From the NCBI GenBank assembly GCA_964017045.1, contig OZ024794.1, forward strand, positions 26,241,427-26,305,426: DNA of 64,000 nucleotides. The letters are read 5' to 3'. Position numbers and translations under genes: made by a program. The notes beneath the pieces were generated by a model, which worked only from the letters and a program-made list of their open reading frames with translations, had not been told where the DNA came from and did no database searches. The DNA comes from Omphiscola glabra. Its lineage: Eukaryota; Mollusca; Gastropoda; Lymnaeidae. Shown piece by piece: positions 24,871 through 35,968 of this stretch; positions within the stretch are counted from its first letter, which is position 1; each line of letters opens with the position of its first letter.

Positions 24871-24934
24871 TGCGGTGAGCCTAGCCCTAGGCTGGGGTAC
24901 CGCGCTATACAAGACAACTGATAATAATAATAAT
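24871..24934 (+). mobile_element. SINE/LINE-like 3' tail with (AAT)n
   Basis: GCGGTGAGCCTAGCCCTAGG, CTGGGGTACCGCGCTATA and then (AAT)n resemble the piece at 33272-33350 and minus-strand pieces at 59734 and 60096. A short shared segment ending in a simple repeat suggests a retroposon 3' end. Confidence 0.45.
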
Positions 24935-26114
24935 ATGAGACATATATATTTTAAAATGACTTTTTTTTTAACCACGTGCAGTAATGTCTAAGGTCTATGG
25001 ATACTTTTTTTTTTTAAATATTTCTAAGCGAAACAAAAACGCATCACCGCTATTTTTTTTAAATTTTCCTTCTTTTCAAATATTTGTTTTCTTTGTCTGG
25101 TATACATTTTTTTCTAACATTTCTTCTTATACATTACGAGATGCTTCATTTCTAATACAGTAAGCACACTTAGGGAAAATATGTTCAAATTTTTTGGTTG
25201 GGTTTTGTTTGTTTTTTTGTTTTTTTTATTATTCATTCAAAATATTATATTCAATTTTACTTTTATATTCATTTTTTACTTCTATTTTTTTTATTGACAA
25301 GCCAACAAAAGTTGGCGGCGGTCGAATTAATTTGCCAAGTTTTTAAAACGCGAATTTAAAAATATAAATAATTGAGGTAAGATTTGTACAAGCTTAAAAA
25401 AGGCCTCATATTTCTAGGGACTGGTGTCACCTTTCATTTGGAGATACGTTTCTTTTTTACTCATTATAATTTTTTTTTAAATTTAAAATTGATTAGAAAG
25501 TATGTTGTTGATGATTATATGCATATGAATTAAACTGAACGGGTGGGGGAGGGGGGAAAGGACTTAAACAAAATAATTTTGAACTTTTCTATTAAAATAA
25601 TCGATGATACATAAAGACACAAGGGGGCAGGACGTGCAACAATGAAATAATGTTATAAAGACCTTAGAGGTGTCGCTTTGTCTGAGTCAGACATACTTAA
25701 CGTTAATGGACACAAATTTAATCGAAATATTGTGCCGCGCGTGAAAGTCGTTTTTTTTTTTTTTTAAAACACCTTGGCGCCCCATTGCGCCTCCATCCAT
25801 TTATTCAACGGCCAGCTCGCCAGTGGATGGTCACGCTCGGTTATGGTATCACCTGTCTGGCAACACGAGAACCTCGTGACTTTATCTAAAACATATTCAA
25901 TATGAACACCGGGCTGCTAGATTATCCATTTACTATTAATTGCAGCACGTGTTGAAGAAGAAACACAAAATTTGCGTCTATACAATTCAAAGACAGTTTT
26001 CTGAAAAAAAACGCTGACTGTAATAAATTGTACATGTTTTTGGTGAAATGTAATGCTTTAAATATTGTAGTGCATTAAATTACACGTTTTAAATTATTTA
26101 TGTTCAATTTTAAT
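24935..26114. other. Gene-free DNA
   Basis: AT-rich with many T runs. A GAAGTTGGCGGCGG-like word at 25308 faintly recalls the Helitron-like 3' end. No gene. Confidence 0.45.
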
Positions 26115-26122
26115 GTTCAAAG

Positions 26123-26313
26123 CAGTAAAGTAGTGAGGGGCGGGGGAAAGGGGGGGCATCATGCCCTGGGCGCTACTCACAAAGGGGCGCCAAATGGTAT
26201 ATTTTATTATAATATTGTATGGTTTTCGAATAGGGGGGGGGCGCTAAAAAGGTATTGGGGGGCGCTAAAAAGGTATTGTGCCCCGGGCGCGAGTTAAGCT
26301 CGCTACGCCACTG
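26123..26313 (-). mobile_element. hAT MITE family 'CAGTGGCGTA', copy 1
   Basis: Read on the minus strand it starts CAGTGGCGTAGCGAGCTTAA, continues GCGCCCGGGGCACAATACC, and ends CTCACTACTTTACTG. GTTCAAAG flanks both sides exactly (26115-26122 and 26314-26321). The segment with AATACCTTTTTAGCGCCCCC is doubled, as in copy 2. Confidence 0.9.
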
Positions 26314-26356
26314 GTTCAAAGTTATATAATGTAAATAATATTCTCAAGTACTCGGA

Positions 26357-26552
26357 AAATGACTAACATACAATCACGCAAGAGTATTATTTGACTAACA
26401 TACAATCAAGCAAGATTATTATTTGACTAACATACAATCAAGCAAGATTGTTATTTGACTAACATACAATCAAGCAACATTATTATTTGACTAACATACA
26501 ATCACGCAAGATTATTATTTGACTAACATACAATCACGCAAGATTATTATTT
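26357..26552 (+). repeat. 32-bp minisatellite, 6 copies
   Basis: The unit is GACTAACATACAATCACGCA plus AGATTATTATTT, nearly perfect. It lies 44 bp from the hAT MITE at 26123-26313. Confidence 0.92.
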
Positions 26553-27366
26553 GTTTTCCCCCCCGCAAGTAGCGTAGGCGCTAATGGACCGACCCCGAGT
26601 ACGGTAATGGTGAACGCCTATTTCCATGATTCATCGCAACCACAAAAAAAAAAAAGATCTAAGTAACTTGGTTACTTATTAAATTCAACCCTGGAGCCGT
26701 TCCATTGGTCCATATCCTACCACACGTTTAATTCACGCATCGACAAATTACTTTTTTTTTTTTTCTTTTGTTCCCCTTTCGCTCAGTCGACCTGATTGTC
26801 AACCCGCATTAGGGCACAATTTTAGCCACACCGACATTGTGACTAAACTGCGAGTCATACAGGGAAGTGCCGTCACTGAGATCACCCTTACGCCTTCTAT
26901 CAAGGTCCACGCGGGGGCTTATAGCCCCCCCCCCCCTTGTTTGATGTCGGAGTGCGATGCTATTTAGATAAGTGCTGAAGAATGATGGCGAATCTTACCC
27001 ACACCTGGCCACGTCACACACATTGGGGTGGAATGTTCTTTTAAGCTATAACCCCATTTGTGATGCATTTTTTTAACGAGTTTCGAAACGTCAGCCACTT
27101 AGCGAGGGTTGGCTCGAGGGCGGAGATGAGAAGTTGGTGGTGAGTGGATTGTTCGATATCATAGGTCCAGAATTTTTGATTCTATGAAAAGTTTCAGGGG
27201 GGTTACCTTATCTGATGAACCTAATATTTATTTAGTAACTTCTCGTTGATGACTGTTACTTGTAAATTTGTTACACTCAGGATATATATTAAAAGAAGGG
27301 GGTCAGATTTACGGAGGAGATAAGGTTATTACAAAAATAATAATTTTCCGGATAGTTTTGGATTTT
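26553..27366. other. Gene-free DNA downstream of tRNA-Ile
   Basis: Unique sequence on the 3' side of the tRNA gene. Nothing recognised. Confidence 0.5.
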
Positions 27367-27374
27367 AAAAAAAA
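27367..27374 (-). terminator. RNA polymerase III terminator of tRNA-Ile
   Basis: A run of eight T residues on the minus strand starts four bases after the tRNA discriminator base. Such a run is a sufficient Pol III stop, and it supports the tRNA gene being a transcription unit. Confidence 0.8.
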
Positions 27375-27378
27375 TTGC

Positions 27379-27487
27379 TGCCCTGGGTGAGGATCGAACT
27401 CACAACCTCCGCATGACTTATCCCATGACCACATGGGGAAGGTACTGTCTATAAGTACGGCGCGCTAACCGATTGTGCCACCGGGGC
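27379..27487 (-). tRNA. tRNA-Ile(UAU) with a 35-base intron
   Basis: Read on the minus strand, this 109-base gene folds into a 74-base tRNA with anticodon UAU plus a 35-base intron after position 37. The parts seen are acceptor 5' GCCCCGG with 3' CCAGGGC and discriminator A; D arm GCAC-AATCGGTTA-GCGC; anticodon stem CCGTA with TGCGG, loop CTTATAA; variable AGGTT; T arm GTGAG-TTCGATC-CTCAC. The intron contains ATAAGT, which pairs with ACTTAT over the anticodon, the usual anticodon-intron helix. Introns are typical of eukaryotic tRNA-Ile(UAU). The A box TGGCACAATCGG and a B box around GAGTTCGATCC are intact. Oddities are two C-A mismatches: acceptor position 5 with 68, and D-stem position 12 with 23. 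Both could be CpG decay, so slow degeneration is possible. The anticodon reads AUA codons during translation. Confidence 0.9.
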
Positions 27488-30400
27488 TGCTGTACATTTC
27501 GTAAAATATTTTATGCTAACCTCATTTTATGCTAACGGCATTTTATCTTGCAGAAAATACAGTTGTTCCCGATTGTGCCACCGGGGCTGCTGTCCATTTC
27601 GTAAAATATTTTATGCTAACCTCATTTTATGCTAACGGCATTTTATCTTGCAGAAAATACAGTTGTTCCCGATTGTGCCACCGGGGCTGCTGTCCATTTC
27701 GTAAAATATTTTATGCTAACCTCATTTTATGCTAACGGCATTTTATCTTGCAGAAAATACAGTTGTTCCCGATTGTGCCACCGGGGCTGCTGTCCATTTC
27801 GTAAAATATTTTATGCTAACCTCATTTTATGCTAACGGCATTTTATCTTGCAGAAAATACAGTTGTTCCCGATTGTGCCACCGGGGCTGCTGTCCATTTC
27901 GTAAAATATTTTATGCTAACCTCATTTTATGCTAACGGCATTTTATCTTGCAGAAAATACAGTTGTTCCCGATTGTGCCACCGGGGCTGCTGTCCATTTC
28001 GTAAAATATTTTATGCTAACCTCATTTTATGCTAACGGCATTTTATCTTGCAGAAAATACAGTTGTTCCCGATTGTGCCACCGGGGCTGCTGTCCATTTC
28101 GTAAAATATTTTATGCTAACCTCATTTTATGCTAACGGCATTTTATCTTGCAGAAAATACAGTTGTTCCCGATTGTGCCACCGGGGCTGCTGTCCATTTC
28201 GTAAAATATTTTATGCTAACCTCATTTTATGCTAACGGCATTTTATCTTGCAGAAAATACAGTTGTTCCCGATTGTGCCACCGGGGCTGCTGTCCATTTC
28301 GTAAAATATTTTATGCTAACCTCATTTTATGCTAACGGCATTTTATCTTGCAGAAAATACAGTTGTTCCCGATTGTGCCACCGGGGCTGCTGTCCATTTC
28401 GTAAAATATTTTATGCTAACCTCATTTTATGCTAACGGCATTTTATCTTGCAGAAAATACAGTAGTTCCCGATTGTGCCACCGGGGCTGCTGTCCATTTC
28501 GTAAAATATTTTATGCTAACCTCATTTTATGCTAACGGCATTTTATCTTGCAGAAAATACAGTTGTTCCCGATTGTGCCACCGGGGCTGCTGTCCATTTC
28601 GTAAAATATTTTATGCTAACCTCATTTTATGCTAACGGCATTTTATCTTGCAGAAAATACAGTTGTTCCCGATTGTGCCACCGGGGCTGCTGTCCATTTC
28701 GTAAAATATTTTATGCTGACCTCATTTTATGCTAACGGCATTTTATCTTGCAGAAAATACAGTTGTTCCCGATTGTGCCACCGGGGCTGCTGTCCATTTC
28801 GTAAAATATTTTATGCTAACCTCATTTTATGCTAACGGCATTTTATCTTGCAGAAAATACAGTTGTTCCCGATTGTGCCACCGGGGCTGCTGTCCATTTC
28901 GTAAAATATTTTATGCTAACCTCATTTTATGCTAACGGCATTTTATCTTGCAGAAAATACAGTAGTTCCCGATTGTGCCACCGGGGCTGCTGTCCATTTC
29001 GTAAAATATTTTATGCTAACCTCATTTTATGCTAACGGCATTTTATCTTGCAGAAAATACAGTTGTTCCCGATTGTGCCACCGGGGCTGCTGTCCATTTC
29101 GTAAAATATTTTATGCTAACCTCATTTTATGCTAACGGCATTTTATCTTGCAGAAAATACAGTTGTTCCCGATTGTGCCACCGGGGCTGCTGTCCATTTC
29201 GTAAAATATTTTATGCTAACCTCATTTTATGCTAACGGCATTTTATCTTGCAGAAAATACAGTTGTTCCCGATTGTGCCACCGGGGCTGCTGTCCATTTC
29301 GTAAAATATTTTATGCTAACCTCATTTTATGCTAACGGCATTTTATCTTGCAGAAAATACAGTTGTTCCCGATTGTGCCACCGGGGCTGCTGTCCATTTC
29401 GTAAAATATTTTATGCTAACCTCATTTTATGCTAACGGCATTTTATCTTGCAGAAAATACAGTTGTTCCCGATTGTGCCACCGGGGCTGCTGTCCATTTC
29501 GTAAAATATTTTATGCTAACCTCATTTTATGCTAACGGCATTTTATCTTGCAGAAAATACAGTTGTTCCCGATTGTGCCACCGGGGCTGCTGTCCATTTC
29601 GTAAAATATTTTATGCTAACCTCATTTTATGCTAACGGCATTTTATCTTGCAGAAAATACAGTTGTTCCCGATTGTGCCACCGGGGCTGCTGTCCATTTC
29701 GTAAAATATTTTATGCTAACCTCATTTTATGCTAACGGCATTTTATCTTGCAGAAAATACAGTTGTTCCCGATTGTGCCACCGGGGCTGCTGTCCATTTC
29801 GTAAAATATTTTATGCTAACCTCATTTTATGCTAACGGCATTTTATCTTGCAGAAAATACAGTTGTTCCCGATTGTGCCACCGGGGCTGCTGTCCATTTC
29901 GTAAAATATTTTATGCTGACCTCATTTTATGCTAACGGCATTTTATCTTGCAGAAAATACAGTTGTTCCCGATTGTGCCACCGGGGCTGCTGTCCATTTC
30001 GTAAAATATTTTATGCTGACCTCATTTTATGCTAACGGCATTTTATCTTGCAGAAAATACAGTTGTTCCCGATTGTGCCACCGGGGCTGCTGTCCATTTC
30101 GTAAAATATTTTATGCTAACCTCATTTTATGCTAACGGCATTTTATCTTGCAGAAAATACAGTAGTTCCCGATTGTGCCACCGGGGCTGCTGTCCATTTC
30201 GTAAAATATTTTATGCTAACCTCATTTTATGCTAACGGCATTTTATCTTGCAGAAAATACAGTTGTTCCCGATTGTGCCACCGGGGCTGCTGTCCATTTC
30301 GTAAAATATTTTATGCTAACCTCATTTTATGCTAACGGCATTTTATCTTGCAGAAAATACAGTCGTTCCCGATTGTGCCACCGGGGCTGCTGTCCATTTC

Positions 30401-33076
30401 GTAAAATATTTTATGCTAACCTCATTTTATGCTAACGGCATTTTATCTTGCAGAAAATACAGTCGTTCCCGATTGTGCCACCGGGGCTGCTGTCCATTTC
30501 GTAAAATATTTTATGCTAACCTCATTTTATGCTAACGGCATTTTATCTTGCAGAAAATACAGTTGTTCCCGATTGTGCCACCGGGGCTGCTGTCCATTTC
30601 GTAAAATATTTTATGCTAACCTCATTTTATGCTAACGGCATTTTATCTTGCAGAAAATACAGTCGTTCCCGATTGTGCCACCGGGGCTGCTGTCCATTTC
30701 GTAAAATATTTTATGCTAACCTCATTTTATGCTAACGGCATTTTATCTTGCAGAAAATACAGTCGTTCCCGATTGTGCCACCGGGGCTGCTGTCCATTTC
30801 GTAAAATATTTTATGCTAACCTCATTTTATGCTAACGGCATTTTATCTTGCAGAAAATACAGTCGTTCCCGATTGTGCCACCGGGGCTGCTGTCCATTTC
30901 GTAAAATATTTTATGCTAACCTCATTTTATGCTAACGGCATTTTATCTTGCAGAAAATACAGTTGTTCCCGATTGTGCCACCGGGGCTGCTGTCCATTTC
31001 GTAAAATATTTTATGCTAACCTCATTTTATGCTAACGGCATTTTATCTTGCAGAAAATACAGTCGTTCCCGATTGTGCCACCGGGGCTGCTGTCCATTTC
31101 GTAAAATATTTTATGCTAACCTCATTTTATGCTAACGGCATTTTATCTTGCAGAAAATACAGTCGTTCCCGATTGTGCCACCGGGGCTGCTGTCCATTTC
31201 GTAAAATATTTTATGCTAACCTCATTTTATGCTAACGGCATTTTATCTTGCAGAAAATACAGTCGTTCCCGATTGTGCCACCGGGGCTGCTGTCCATTTC
31301 GTAAAATATTTTAATGCTAACCTCATTTTATGCTAACGGCATTTTATCTTGCAGAAAATACAGTCGTTCCCGATTGTGCCACCGGGGCTGCTGTCCATTT
31401 CGTAAAATATTTTATGCTAACCTCATTTTATGCTAACGGCATTTTATCTTGCAGAAAATACAGTTGTTCCCGATTGTGCCACCGGGGCTGCTGTCCATTT
31501 CGTAAAATATTTTATGCTAACCTCATTTTATGCTAACGGCATTTTATCTTGCAGAAAATACAGTCGTTCCCGATTGTGCCACCGGGGCTGCTGTCCATTT
31601 CGTAAAATATTTTATGCTAACCTCATTTTATGCTAACGGCATTTTATCTTGCAGAAAATACAGTTGTTCCCGATTGTGCCACCGGGGCTGCTGTCCATTT
31701 CGTAAAATATTTTATGCTAACCTCATTTTATGCTAACGGCATTTTATCTTGCAGAAAATACAGTTGTTCCCGATTGTGCCACCGGGGCTGCTGTCCATTT
31801 CGTAAAATATTTTATGCTAACCTCATTTTATGCTAACGGCATTTTATCTTGCAGAAAATACAGTTGTTCCCGATTGTGCCACCGGGGCTGCTGTCCATTT
31901 CGTAAAATATTTTATGCTAACCTCATTTTATGCTAACGGCATTTTATCTTGCAGAAAATACAGTCGTTCCCGATTGTGCCACCGGGGCTGCTGTCCATTT
32001 CGTAAAATATTTTATGCTAACCTCATTTTATGCTAACGGCATTTTATCTTGCAGAAAATACAGTTGTTCCCGATTGTGCCACCGGGGCTGCTGTCCATTT
32101 CGTAAAATATTTTATGCTAACCTCATTTTATGCTAACGGCATTTTATCTTGCAGAAAATACAGTTGTTCCCGATTGTGCCACCGGGGCTGCTGTCCATTT
32201 CGTAAAATATTTTATGCTAACCTCATTTTATGCTAACGGCATTTTATCTTGCAGAAAATACAGTCGTTCCCGATTGTGCCACCGGGGCTGCTGTCCATTT
32301 CGTAAAATATTTTATGCTAACCTCATTTTATGCTAACGGCATTTTATCTTGCAGAAAATACAGTCGTTCCCGATTGTGCCACCGGGGCTGCTGTCCATTT
32401 CGTAAAATATTTTATGCTAACCTCATTTTATGCTAACGGCATTTTATCTTGCAGAAAATACAGTTGTTCCCGATTGTGCCACCGGGGCTGCTGTCCATTT
32501 CGTAAAATATTTTATGCTAACCTCATTTTATGCTAACGGCATTTTATCTTGCAGAAAATACAGTCGTTCCCGATTGTGCCACCGGGGCTGCTGTCCATTT
32601 CGTAAAATATTTTATGCTAACCTCATTTTATGCTAACGGCATTTTATCTTGCAGAAAATACAGTCGTTCCCGATTGTGCCACCGGGGCTGCTGTCCATTT
32701 CGTAAAATATTTTATGCTAACCTCATTTTATGCTAACGGCATTTTATCTTGCAGAAAATACAGTCGTTCCCGATTGTGCCACCGGGGCTGCTGTCCATTT
32801 CGTAAAATATTTTATGCTAACCTCATTTTATGCTAACGGCATTTTATCTTGCAGAAAATACAGTTGTTCCCGATTGTGCCACCGGGGCTGCTGTCCATTT
32901 CGTAAAATATTTTATGCTAACCTCATTTTATGCTAACGGCATTTTATCTTGCAGAAAATACAGTAGTTCCCGATTGTGCCACCGGGGCTGCTGTCCATTT
33001 CGTAAAATATTTTATGCTAACCTCATTTTATGCTAACGGCATTTTATCTTGCAGAAAATACAGTCGTTCCCGATTG
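27471..33076 (-). repeat. 100-bp satellite, 56 units, derived from the tRNA-Ile 5' end
   Basis: Fifty-six head-to-tail units of 100 bp (one of 101 bp, with an extra A near 31313) run without interruption from inside the tRNA gene away from its 5' side. Each unit contains tRNA positions 1-17 followed, going upstream, by about 83 bp of the 5' flank. Units are almost identical. The visible differences are one T/C/A site (AGT-T/C/A-GTTCCC), a few GCTGAC for GCTAAC (28717, 29917, 30017), and one base in the first unit (TGTACATT for TGTCCATT). The flank part has internal 16-bp subrepeats, ATTTTATGCTAAC twice and then ATTTTATCTTGCAG. The overlapping 68-codon frames that recur every 100 bp are by-products of the repeat and not genes. 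The array ends at 33076, where CCGATTG runs into unrelated AGACG. Confidence 0.97.
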
Positions 33077-33271
33077 AGACGTTTGTGATACTAATTGCTT
33101 TTTAGAAAATTTGTCCAACAAGGTACGGGAAAACGTGAAGAAAATATGATGGCGCAACAATTCAACGAACGTGTCGACAAGAAGCCTTCGTCAGCGAACA
33201 GTACAAACAAAGAACAAGAGTCATATATTATTGTGAATATTATTGTATAAAGCTTTTTTCTTTTTTTTTTT

Positions 33272-33350
33272 GTGAAGCGGGGTGAACCCATGCTAGGCCA
33301 GGGTACCACGCTATTTTATAAGGTCACTGTAATTCTAATAATAATAATAA
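33272..33350 (+). mobile_element. SINE/LINE-like 3' tail with (AAT)n
   Basis: GAAGCGGGGTGAACCCATGC, TAGGCCAGGGTACCACGCTA and then (AAT)n after a short gap. Same family as the piece at 24871. Confidence 0.45.
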
Positions 33351-33445
33351 CTTAGCTGCTGAAACGTTGTATCCCAGAGAAAGGTAAAAAAAAAGGGGGG
33401 GAGGGTGTTAGAATTATAACAATTTTTAACATCAATTATAACTTA

Positions 33446-33772
33446 CTAGTTATAGCTCGCCAAACTTTGGCGACGGCAGTGCGTGATTTTTCTATCTACT
33501 ATAGTTACTTGACATAAACACGAACTCAAGTAACGCACATTTAAGAATCCCAATTTTCGCTACACCCCTCCTCACCCATGATACGTCACTGCACACTTTT
33601 TATTTGACGCCCATGAACTACATTAATATTCTGCTGTCCCAACCACTTTTAAACCGAATAGTTAATACCCTGTATTTAAATTGAGACGATTTCCAAACGC
33701 AGTTGCGTTATTCTTTAAATAAAATATCATTTAGTGTAGTTATCGGGTTTTATATTTTGCGCTCTCTCCGGA
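33446..33772 (-). mobile_element. Helitron-like non-autonomous element, second intact copy
   Basis: On the minus strand it ends CGCCAAAGTTTGGCG (a perfect hairpin), AGCTATAA, CTAG, followed by T. This is the textbook Helitron 3' end. Its body matches the copy at 20733-21059. With the 5' TC chosen at 33772 both copies span 327 bp. Non-coding. Confidence 0.7.
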
Positions 33773-35270
33773 AATGGAAGCAGCCACACCTCAAGCAAAG
33801 TATATATACGAGATTTTATTTGGTTCCTTCAAGAGTAGCCAGACTGAAAATGTACTGCACTGCCTTTTAAAATCTCAGAATTATGATTCTCAGACGAAAG
33901 CATGGTTTGGTGTTACAGAAGGCTGGAGAAATATATATTTTATCAACCGGACTACCGTCTGGTTTGGTGTTAAATATAGCGTTGCTGAAACATAGTGGGT
34001 TTGTTTGTATTTCAATTCAAGAAAGCCCGCCTAATCTCCCTTCACTGGTGCCCTCCTCCCCTTGATCCCGCAGTTAACGGATCGCCGCCCCCATTGTAGT
34101 TATCAGAACATGCTCCATTGCACCCCAATTCAACCAGCCACCCAAACATGCCTCTATCAACCCAACCCCACACCCAGCCCACTCTTTCCTTCATCGCCAC
34201 TCCGCAAACACACTCTCGAATGGAAAACGCTGGTGCTGTGACTGTGAGTTTGTTGGGTTTTTTTTTTTTACAATTTATTGTGTATCATAACTGGGGGATA
34301 TTGTCAGCCACTACTTTTTTTTCTTCCCTCGCCACTCGACCCATCGTCATCGTGTGAGTCATCTCACGTGCTGGGTCGAGGGTGAGCATTGTTAAACGTG
34401 ATGTCACTGCATGTATCTCGCATACGTGAATCAAAAGTGGAGGCGGGGGGCAGACGGAGGGGGGGGGAGAGTGAAAGTGGCAGGCGATAACTATCCATTT
34501 CTAGATACCTTCTCCTTGTTCAGTCAACCGTATGCGGCCCCGGAGACTCGTGGGGGCCCTGGGGCAGTCTAACTCGGTTAATGAACCGTGGCTAGTCTTG
34601 ATTCATCAAAACCCCTTTGAAGAATGAGGGGGGGGGGGGGTGTGTGGGGCGCTCTCGATGCCTCGGCTGGACCAAGCAGATGGCATTCAAACCGAATTAG
34701 ACCACGGGCACATTACAGTGCTGGATGTACACCCAACACCTCCTCATGGGCTCTGATCTCAGAGGCTCGAGCCCTCCACCCTACACCCCACCTCTATACG
34801 TCTGGTTGGCTTAGGAGCGCATACAGGACCGACCCACCAATAGTGACACATAAACACTTCATCCCCCCCCCCCCCCAATCAGATTAAAGCGCCTAGCCAT
34901 TAAAACTGTATAAAAAATTGAATAAAACACGACTTAGATCAACCACTCGTGAACAGCTTCTTTGTAACACTGACTTCTTCCTTAAAGAAAAAGGCAGACA
35001 GATTCGCGTGTTGGCCTACACACAAATGATGCTAAATTGCTATTCACTATTTGCTAAACTTCAAACGCGACACGTTGCCAGAGGGCTTTTATGACTAAAT
35101 TGCTTTTAAAACTGTCTTTGTATAGCATGAAAATGTTTTAAAAAATGAATTTTCCGACAAGAGTTTAAGCAAGCTGGAGGATTAGGTGACTCCATTTTGA
35201 AAACATTTGTAGACGTTGTTCACTCGACATGACAAATGTTCAGTTTCTTAGTCATGTTATATGGACTATC
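33773..35270. other. Gene-free DNA
   Basis: Unique sequence with G and C runs (34628, 34864). Two segments around 33905 and 33958 repeat TGGTTTGGTGTTA about 56 bases apart. No gene seen. Confidence 0.5.
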
Positions 35271-35706
35271 TGAAGGGCGTGTTGCATGGTTCTCAATGGC
35301 GTGTTGCAGGGTTCTCAAGGGCGTGTTGCATGGTTCTCAAGGGCGTGTTGCATGGTTCTCAAGGGCGTGTTGCATGGTTTTCAAGGGCGTGTTGCCTGGT
35401 TCTCAAGGGGTGTTGCATGGTTCTCAATGGCGTGTTGCAGGGTTCTCAAGGGCGTGTTGTATGGTTCTTAAGGGCGTGTTGTATGGTTCTTAAGGGCATG
35501 TTGCATGGTTCTTAAGGGCTTGTTGTATGGTTCTTAAAGGTATGATGCATGGTTCTTAAAGGCATGTTGCATGGTTCTTAAGGGCGTGTTGTATGGTTCT
35601 TAAGGGCGTGTTGTATGGTTCTTAATGGCGTGTTGTATGGTTCTTAAGGGCGTGTTGAATGGTTCTTAAGGGCGTGTTAAGGGTTTTGAATGGCGTGTTG
35701 TAGGGT
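35271..35706 (+). repeat. 22-bp minisatellite, about 20 copies
   Basis: The unit is GGCGTGTTGCATGGTTCTCA plus AG. Left copies have TTCTCAAG and right copies TTCTTAAG, so the array consists of two subfamilies. Confidence 0.94.
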
Positions 35707-35930
35707 TGATTCGCACTGTACCGCAGATATAATCTTTTAGATGTAGTAAACGAGAAGCTGTTGTCGAATGTCTAAAGTCTCATGACCTTTAAAAGGTATC
35801 ACTAATGTAAATGTTAGTTAATGTCAGTAAGGGCGAAAAGACAGGAAAGGAATTCGATGGGCTCTCAGTACACGCCTAGTACTGCATGGTCACTGAATTG
35901 CTATCATGAATTTGTATTCCAAATAAATAA

Positions 35931-35968
<38 letters not shown>

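Noticed and set aside
27529..33036. About 55 overlapping identical 68-codon open frames starting MLTAFYLAEN
   Set aside because: They repeat every 100 bp with the satellite, overlap each other, and derive from tRNA and flank sequence. There is no sign of coding selection.
27471..33076. CRISPR array
   Set aside because: Units are directly adjacent 100-bp copies with no unique spacers, in a eukaryotic context with no cas genes.
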